From positions 62,001-126,000 of the forward strand of contig DATKZT010000076.1 of the NCBI GenBank assembly GCA_035527845.1: 64,000 nucleotides of DNA. Direction: 5' to 3'. Made by a program: the position numbers and the translations under genes. The notes under the pieces were generated by a model, which did not search any database, had not been told where the DNA came from, and worked only from the letters and a program-made list of their open reading frames with translations. Origin of the DNA: JAUWKC01 sp035527845. Lineage in GTDB: Bacteria > Planctomycetota > Phycisphaerae > Sedimentisphaerales > Anaerobacaceae. Below are positions 59,325 through 64,000 of the stretch, piece by piece. Numbering within the stretch: the first letter of the stretch is position 1; each line of letters starts with the position of its first letter.

Positions 59325-59876
59325 CTATTCCACCTTCTTGAGCGCCTCGCCGATTTGCTCTATCTGTTCGTCGATAAAAGATGCGATTATTCCCTTCGGT
59401 GTCTCAAGCAGACACTCTCCCCGACCCATATTTGGGTCCGCAATCAGCTTTATGCCTGCCGGGATGCCGCTTCCTGCCGCTTGTTGTGCCCGCTCGCATT
59501 GACCAATGTCCTCCGGATTCAAATGAACCACCACCTCCTGGCGGGCGGGAACGTTCTTGAGAGATTCTTGAACAATAGATTCTATCTCATAATCTCCCGA
59601 CCCAATTTTTTGCGCCAATATCTTTCTCGCAATTTCCACGGATAACTTGGCTATCTGTTCCCTGTGTCCCCTGAATAGCTCCTCCTGGAACTCATTTATC
59701 TTGTTCACCGCCGCCCCCAGCGCCTGGCACGCTTGCGATAGGCTTGCCCTCTGCTGCGCCGGCACATCGCGTTCGTCCGCCCCGCCCGACGCTCCCGTGC
59801 CCCGCTCCTCGGCCCCGTCCGTCAACACTACAGAGAAGATCGGCCTCACAAATCCAATTGTAATTGTCTCCGGCAT
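59325..59876 (-). CDS. fliH: Export ATPase regulator FliH
   Basis: 183 residues. N-terminal part is variable; the middle is helical (INEFQEELFRGHREQIAKLS) and the C-terminal domain reads KILAQKIGSGDYEIESIVQE, NVPARQEVVVHLNPEDIGQC, MGRGECLLETPKGIIASFID, the usual FliH/YscL order. It holds FliI off and tethers it to FliN. Between fliG (6 bases) and fliI. Confidence 0.9.
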   Translation of the reverse strand: MPETITIGFVRPIFSVVLTDGAEERGTGASGGADERDVPAQQRASLSQACQALGAAVNKINEFQEELFRGHREQIAKLSVEIARKILAQKIGSGDYEIESIVQESLKNVPARQEVVVHLNPEDIGQCERAQQAAGSGIPAGIKLIADPNMGRGECLLETPKGIIASFIDEQIEQIGEALKKVE

Positions 59877-59881
59877 CCTTG

Positions 59882-60886
59882 TTACCGTTTTACGAACCTG
59901 AGCTTACTCTCCTCGTTCGCCTTTCGCAAAGGCTCCACAACGACTTCCCTTGCCTCGAATACCTCCTTCGGCAGCGGCTCCTGCATCAGCGATGTTTCTT
60001 CATCCAACGCTGCTGCAACTCGCTCCGACACATTTGAGCGTATCTTCTGTGCGATTTCTTCCTCCACGCCGTACAGTGCCACCGCCAACGTCTTTGCTTC
60101 GACCGCCCGCAAAGCCTCCTGAAGCGACCTGTCCGCAATCGATGGAATGTCCTCCCAGGTTATCATCAGATTTCGCACCGTCGTGGATGTTTCCTCGTCA
60201 TGCTTCTTCAGCTCGTCCAGAAGCTGGTCCCGCAATTCCCGCTCCAGACCGCTGAGCACTATGGCCAGTTTGCGCAGCGATTGTTCCCGTCTTTCAGGTC
60301 TCTCCAGAACAACCTCTCCCTCAAATGTCTTCAGCCTCGCGTCGACCATCGATGCTATCCGTTCCCTCACGCCCGCCCCCAGCATCTCTTGATTTGTCAT
60401 CTTACGCACCGCTTTGAGCCGCAGCTCTTCGCTCAGGAGTGACAGAACCTCCTGCCCCTTCTGCGGAGCCAGCTCCGAAAGTACCACCGCCACCGTCTGC
60501 GGGTGTTCACCCTCCAGCGCAAGCACAAGCTCGTCCCTTTTGGCCGAACGTATGCCTGCAAATGGGTCCTTCTTGCTTGTCTCCCTTCTTATCTTTGACC
60601 GAATCTGCTCCGCCTTGTCTTTGCCCACAACCGCCGAGAGGGTCTCGTTAAGAAAGCTTCTTAGTGTCGCCTTCTGATTTTGCCCTTTTTGAAGCGACAA
60701 AAAGAACTCACGTACGACTCTTGCATCCTCTTTCGCGTCTCGTTCGCCCGATGCCTCCAGACGCCCAAGCTCAATACCAATATCTTCAATCTCGTCCGGA
60801 GCGAGCCCCCTAAGCAGCTCCGTGCTTGTCGCCGTATCCAGGCTCATCAACAATACAGCGGCTTTTTGTCTTCCCGTCAGTCTCAT
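59882..60886 (-). CDS. fliG: Motor switch protein FliG
   Basis: 334 residues, full length. LTGRQKAAVLLMSLDTATST is the N-terminal (FliF-binding) domain; the EHPQ motif is present in LVLALEGEHPQTVAVVLSEL; the C-terminal part has ITWEDIPSIADRSLQEALRA and AQKIRSNVSERVAAALDEE (charged torque helix region). It forms the top of the C-ring and meets the stators. Confidence 0.96.
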   Translation of the reverse strand: MRLTGRQKAAVLLMSLDTATSTELLRGLAPDEIEDIGIELGRLEASGERDAKEDARVVREFFLSLQKGQNQKATLRSFLNETLSAVVGKDKAEQIRSKIRRETSKKDPFAGIRSAKRDELVLALEGEHPQTVAVVLSELAPQKGQEVLSLLSEELRLKAVRKMTNQEMLGAGVRERIASMVDARLKTFEGEVVLERPERREQSLRKLAIVLSGLERELRDQLLDELKKHDEETSTTVRNLMITWEDIPSIADRSLQEALRAVEAKTLAVALYGVEEEIAQKIRSNVSERVAAALDEETSLMQEPLPKEVFEAREVVVEPLRKANEESKLRFVKR

Positions 60887-61029
60887 TCTCCGGTCTCATG
60901 CTCCCATTAACCTGATGTAACATGATTACTGCTCTATGCGCTCATTAGACTAAGAATCTTGTAAGGTTGCCTGTCGTTTGCCAATCCTCGCTTCTCACCT
61001 CATCGGCCATACATGATCCATGACGATAT
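60887..61029. other. Gap between fliF and fliG
   Basis: 143 bases with no supported gene, promoter or hairpin. The two neighbours are probably one transcript. Confidence 0.4.
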
Positions 61030-62529
61030 TCAGTCTCCCTTCTCTTCCAGCCAGGTGGAGAACAGTTGCTTGACCTGTTCCGGATTGCTTTGCAAAGCAT
61101 GGGCTATCTGTTTACGCAGCAATAAAGGCTCAGAATTCTGAGGTCCGCCCGTCAGAAAGCCCGCAACGCCCTCTCCTTCCGCCAGCTTCTGCGTCGGAGC
61201 CGCCGATGCCGCTTTCCGTTTCGCCTTGCTGAAAACACGCAGAGCCAGCAGCGCGCAAATTGCCATAATTCCTAAAGACCCCTGACGCGCAAGCGCTACG
61301 TAACGAGGCCAGTTCGAAGCCTCCTCAATCGGTATTTCCGGCGGACGATGAAACCTTGCGTTAACAACCTTCAGAGAATCTTTCTCACCCAGCCCAAGTG
61401 CGTTCCTGATGATTTCTTCCACCTCCGATGCTTCCATAATCATGGCAGTATTCTCACCGGCCTCCGATGCATTCGCATCGGCTGCGTGTAAGTCCACGAA
61501 AGCCGCCACCGATAGCGAGGTTATCTTCCCCGGAAGCTCTACCCTCGTTTCAATAGTCTTGCCGAAAAGATATTCTGTCAGGCTCGTACTGTCCGTTTCC
61601 TTGCCGCTCACTGCCACCTGCTCGCCTTCCGCCGGCCCGCCGCCCACCGGCTTGCTCTTGTCCTTCGTCTCCTCCTTTACCGCCACACCCTTCGGTTCAT
61701 ATTTCTCTGTAACCACATTACTGCTGTTCATGTCCACAACGGCACTGACCTCCACCGCAGCCCGACCGGGGCCAAGAACAGTCGTGAGCATGTCCTCCAC
61801 TTTTCTTGCCAGATTCTGCTCCACGCGTTCCCTGTAGTCCTGGACTGTGCCCGCTCCGCTCGCCATAGCGTCATCCGATTCCCCGTTCAGAAGACGCCCC
61901 TGACTGTCTATTACGGTTACATTCTCCACGCTCAGACCCTCCACGCTGCCCGCCACCAGATGAGTGATCGCCGATATGTTCAACCCGCTCAGCCTGCTGC
62001 CAGGCCTCAGTCGAAGGACCACCGATGCCGTGGTTTTACCCGCCTCAGAAGTAAACACCGTCTGCTCAGACCTCACTATGTGCACACGTGCGTGAACCAC
62101 ACCGTCCAGCATTTGGATGCTCTTGGCAAGCTCGTCCTGTAACGCTCGCTTGAGGTTCACGCTTTGAACAAGAGGGCTCACCCCGATCTTTTCATTGTCG
62201 AATATCTTGTAGCCGCCCTGAGAGTCCGCCGGAAGTCCCTCTCTTGCCATATCCAGACGCAGTTGATACACCTTTTCTTCCGGTACATAGATAGTTTTAC
62301 CCCCGTTTTTCAGCTCGTATACGACGCCCTTCTCACTTATTTTATCTGTTATCTTCGCAGCCTCTTCCGGCGACAAATCCTGGTATAACATCTTCATTTC
62401 AGGTTGGCCCGCCCAATGAAATGTCAGGGCTCCGACAATAACAAACGTCAGAACAATCGCTGCCAGTAATGCCCGCTGAACAAGACTTATCCTTTGCCAA
62501 ATTGCCTTTAGTTGTTGCAGAAAATACAT
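61030..62529 (-). CDS. fliF: MS-ring protein FliF
   Basis: 499 residues. Two membrane segments: about 19-41 (RALLAAIVLTFVIVGALTFH) and about 425-442 (GSLGIMAICALLALRVFS). Between them lie KMLYQDLSPEEAAKITDKI, RLDMAREGLPADSQGGYKIF and ALQDELAKSIQMLDGVVHAR, the ring-building motif domains of FliF, and VENVTVIDSQGRLLN. The C-terminal tail (QSNPEQVKQLFSTWLEEK) is the FliG-binding part. It forms the MS-ring that starts basal-body assembly. Confidence 0.96.
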   Translation of the reverse strand: MYFLQQLKAIWQRISLVQRALLAAIVLTFVIVGALTFHWAGQPEMKMLYQDLSPEEAAKITDKISEKGVVYELKNGGKTIYVPEEKVYQLRLDMAREGLPADSQGGYKIFDNEKIGVSPLVQSVNLKRALQDELAKSIQMLDGVVHARVHIVRSEQTVFTSEAGKTTASVVLRLRPGSRLSGLNISAITHLVAGSVEGLSVENVTVIDSQGRLLNGESDDAMASGAGTVQDYRERVEQNLARKVEDMLTTVLGPGRAAVEVSAVVDMNSSNVVTEKYEPKGVAVKEETKDKSKPVGGGPAEGEQVAVSGKETDSTSLTEYLFGKTIETRVELPGKITSLSVAAFVDLHAADANASEAGENTAMIMEASEVEEIIRNALGLGEKDSLKVVNARFHRPPEIPIEEASNWPRYVALARQGSLGIMAICALLALRVFSKAKRKAASAAPTQKLAEGEGVAGFLTGGPQNSEPLLLRKQIAHALQSNPEQVKQLFSTWLEEKGD

Positions 62530-62623
62530 CGTGCCACTGTGGTTAATGATAAATCGCCGCCAACTCCAACCTGTGTGCAGCCCCCGGCTTTTTGGGCTCC
62601 GGCCTCGTCAAGACCGCATGCTG

Positions 62624-62935
62624 TCATAGCGGCATATTCATAGTCTGTTTGTACGCCTCGATCAGCTTGTTCCTGACCCCGACCAGAAGCTTGAAACTCA
62701 TATCAGCTTTCGCCACCGCTGAAACCACCGACGTAATGTCCTCGCTCCTGCCGGCAAGCAAATCCTTTATCGACGCATCCGACGACTGCTGGAGTTCATC
62801 AACTGCCGATATCGACTTCTCCACAGCCTTCATCGCGTTGGCGAAATCCGCCTTCTTGCCGCCGACTTCACCTCCGGACATCACTTTGTTCATCTGCGCC
62901 AGCACCGAGCTGACGTCGGCATTAAACTTGATCAT
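62624..62935 (-). CDS. fliE: MS-ring/rod adaptor FliE
   Basis: 103 residues. ADFANAMKAVEKSISAVDEL, DASIKDLLAGRSEDITSVVS and the C-terminal AKADMSFKLLVGVRNKLIEA, then YKQTMNMPL, match FliE, including the typical end (AYQEIMRMQV-like). It joins FliF to the rod. Follows flgC by 17 bases. Confidence 0.92.
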   Translation of the reverse strand: MIKFNADVSSVLAQMNKVMSGGEVGGKKADFANAMKAVEKSISAVDELQQSSDASIKDLLAGRSEDITSVVSAVAKADMSFKLLVGVRNKLIEAYKQTMNMPL

Positions 62936-62952
62936 TGTCCACTCCTTAAGTC

Positions 62953-63357
62953 CTACCGAAGTAACTCGAGCGTCGTTTCTACCATTTGCTGATACCGTTT
63001 CAATATCGCTGCGTTGGCCTGATAAGCCCGCGTTGCAATATTAAGGTTAATCATCTCCATCGGCAGATTGACGTTGGGCATCGCCACATAACCTTGCTCA
63101 TCAGCATTGGGATGGCCCGGTTCGAAAATCCTGTAAAACTCGCTCGTATCTTTGACTATCTTGTCCAGCGCGACCCCGCTGACGCCCTCCGCTTCCGTCT
63201 TGAATATCGCCTCAAGCCTGCGATACGGTTCGCCCTTGCCCGCATCGCTCGTACGCGCGTTGGCGATATTAGACGTTATCACTTCCATTTGCTTGTTCTG
63301 CGCCCGCAAACCCGAAACCGCTATGTCCAGGGGGCCGAACACGTTATTCACTTCCAT
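62953..63357 (-). CDS. flgC: Proximal rod protein FlgC
   Basis: 134 residues. LDIAVSGLRAQNKQMEVITS, NIANARTSDAGKGEPYRRLE, GYVAMPNVNLPMEMINLNIA and TRAYQANAAILKRYQQMVET are the standard FlgC blocks. It builds the proximal rod with FlgB and FlgF. Confidence 0.96.
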   Translation of the reverse strand: MEVNNVFGPLDIAVSGLRAQNKQMEVITSNIANARTSDAGKGEPYRRLEAIFKTEAEGVSGVALDKIVKDTSEFYRIFEPGHPNADEQGYVAMPNVNLPMEMINLNIATRAYQANAAILKRYQQMVETTLELLR

Positions 63358-63432
63358 TTACTCTGACCCTTTGCTCAAGACCCGATACATTCGTCTTGCT
63401 CGATGCCAAGCGCGCCCCGCGCAACGACTTGC

Positions 63433-63792
63433 CTATTTTACGTTTATGGCCAAATCAATCTGTGCGTACTTCTTGTGCAGCAGCCGAATGTATGCCTTGT
63501 GACGAAGAGTATTCTTAACCATCTCCCCGACCTCGTTTTCCAGGTTGACGTCGTTCCCGTTTGATTTTACGGGAGTCTCCTTCGGCTGATATACCTGCGG
63601 TTCGATCTCGTCAAGCTCCACGCCCCTGCCCGAATCCATGGCTCTCCCAAGTAACTCCTCGAAATCAATATCAATCCTGCGGTATCCTGGCGTCTGAAGA
63701 TTCGCAATGTTGCTCGCAATGGCCTCCTGACGCAGGTTCTCAGCCCTTATCCCGGCATCGATTAGGTCCGTTATACCGTCTGTCCGAGGCAT
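63433..63792 (-). CDS. flgB: Proximal rod protein FlgB
   Basis: 119 residues from ATG 63792, with GGGAAAGAACGAAGT upstream; a longer frame to 63909 would include the promoter region. LIDAGIRAENLRQEAIASNI, ANLQTPGYRRIDIDFEELLG and VNLENEVGEMVKNTLRHKAY are FlgB features. First gene of the flgB-flgC-fliE-fliF operon behind a sigma-54 promoter. Confidence 0.95.
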   Translation of the reverse strand: MPRTDGITDLIDAGIRAENLRQEAIASNIANLQTPGYRRIDIDFEELLGRAMDSGRGVELDEIEPQVYQPKETPVKSNGNDVNLENEVGEMVKNTLRHKAYIRLLHKKYAQIDLAINVK

Positions 63793-63885
63793 ACTTCGTT
63801 CTTTCCCGTTCCTGCCACGCTGCTCAACATCGCGCGCCCTTGTTTCGTACCAATGCACGCATCCTGACGCTCTGGCAAAGAGGGA

Positions 63886-63900
63886 GCAATACTCGTGCCA
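63886..63900 (-). promoter_or_regulatory. Sigma-54 promoter of the flgB operon
   Basis: On the minus strand TGGCAC-GAGTA-TTGC, an exact -24/-12 consensus, about 94 bases ahead of the flgB ATG; transcription would begin near 63873. It is likely to drive flgB through motB. Confidence 0.88.
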
Positions 63901-64000
63901 ATCACCCAAAACTCGCCCCTTTCAGACTCCCAAACCTCGATCTTGCGCCCAAAAACCAGCCTTGAGAGGACTGTTCGTTAGTTTGACCATTGAGCACTCC

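Overview
The window is almost entirely a flagellar gene region. It holds export-gate, basal-body, rod, hook, cap, switch and stator genes, plus a large glycosyltransferase island lying between the hook-filament junction gene flgL and the filament cap gene fliD. The host is a Gram-negative-type bacterium: P-ring (FlgI) and L-ring (FlgH) genes are present. GC content is moderate. Abundant TPR proteins, a MotE-type factor, small zinc-ribbon proteins and very long multi-domain proteins suggest a planctomycete of the Phycisphaerae kind. That placement is an inference; no rRNA or marker gene is in view.

Layout. (1) 1-492: the 5' end of a TRAP-type solute receptor gene, followed to about 2.3 kb by small proteins (coiled-coil, zinc-ribbon, FlgM-like). 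(2) About 2.4-17.0 kb, minus strand: a sigma-54 activator at 15.6-17.0 kb, a structured terminator, then a sigma-54 promoter (15099-15113). That promoter leads an operon running leftward: TPR/STN membrane protein, TPR protein, second sigma-54 activator, fliL, fliM, fliN, flhA, a small membrane protein, fliA, two small unknown genes and two lipoproteins. (3) 17.5-30.0 kb, plus strand: a sigma-54 promoter (17484-17499), then flgD, flgE, a PilZ-type protein, flgF, flgG, flgA, flgH, flgI, flgJ, flgN, flgK, flgL. (4) 30.2-46.5 kb, plus strand: a sigma-54-like promoter and seven genes for sugar transfer and chaperoning. They are a TPR-GT4 fusion, a GT2-TPR fusion, a TPR protein, a FlgN/FliT-like coiled-coil protein, a UDP-GlcNAc 2-epimerase, a GT4-methyltransferase fusion, and a 2922-residue protein with one methyltransferase and eight glycosyltransferase modules. 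(5) fliD at 46.6-48.6 kb behind a near-perfect sigma-28 promoter. (6) 63.8-48.9 kb, minus strand: a sigma-54 promoter, flgB, flgC, fliE, fliF, fliG, fliH, fliI, fliJ, motE, motA and two motB genes. A sigma-54-like promoter then precedes fliO, fliP, fliQ, fliR, flhB and a second, chimeric FlhA-like gene.

How it works together. The promoters suggest a cascade. Two sigma-54 activators and RpoN would drive basal-body, export and hook genes and fliA; FliA, held by the FlgM-like protein, would then drive fliD and presumably flagellin genes elsewhere. The glycosyltransferase island is placed and regulated like a filament gene set, so cytoplasmic glycosylation of flagellin or another axial protein is the most economical reading.

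Most unusual items: the 2922-residue glycosyltransferase; a FlhA membrane domain joined to a CpsD/ParA-like domain that lacks a Walker A motif; a stator operon with two coupled MotB-type proteins; and a sigma-54 activator whose receiver domain has lost its phospho-acceptor and carries two extra segments. Flagellin, fliS, fliK, flhF/flhG, csrA/fliW and chemotaxis genes are not seen in this window.
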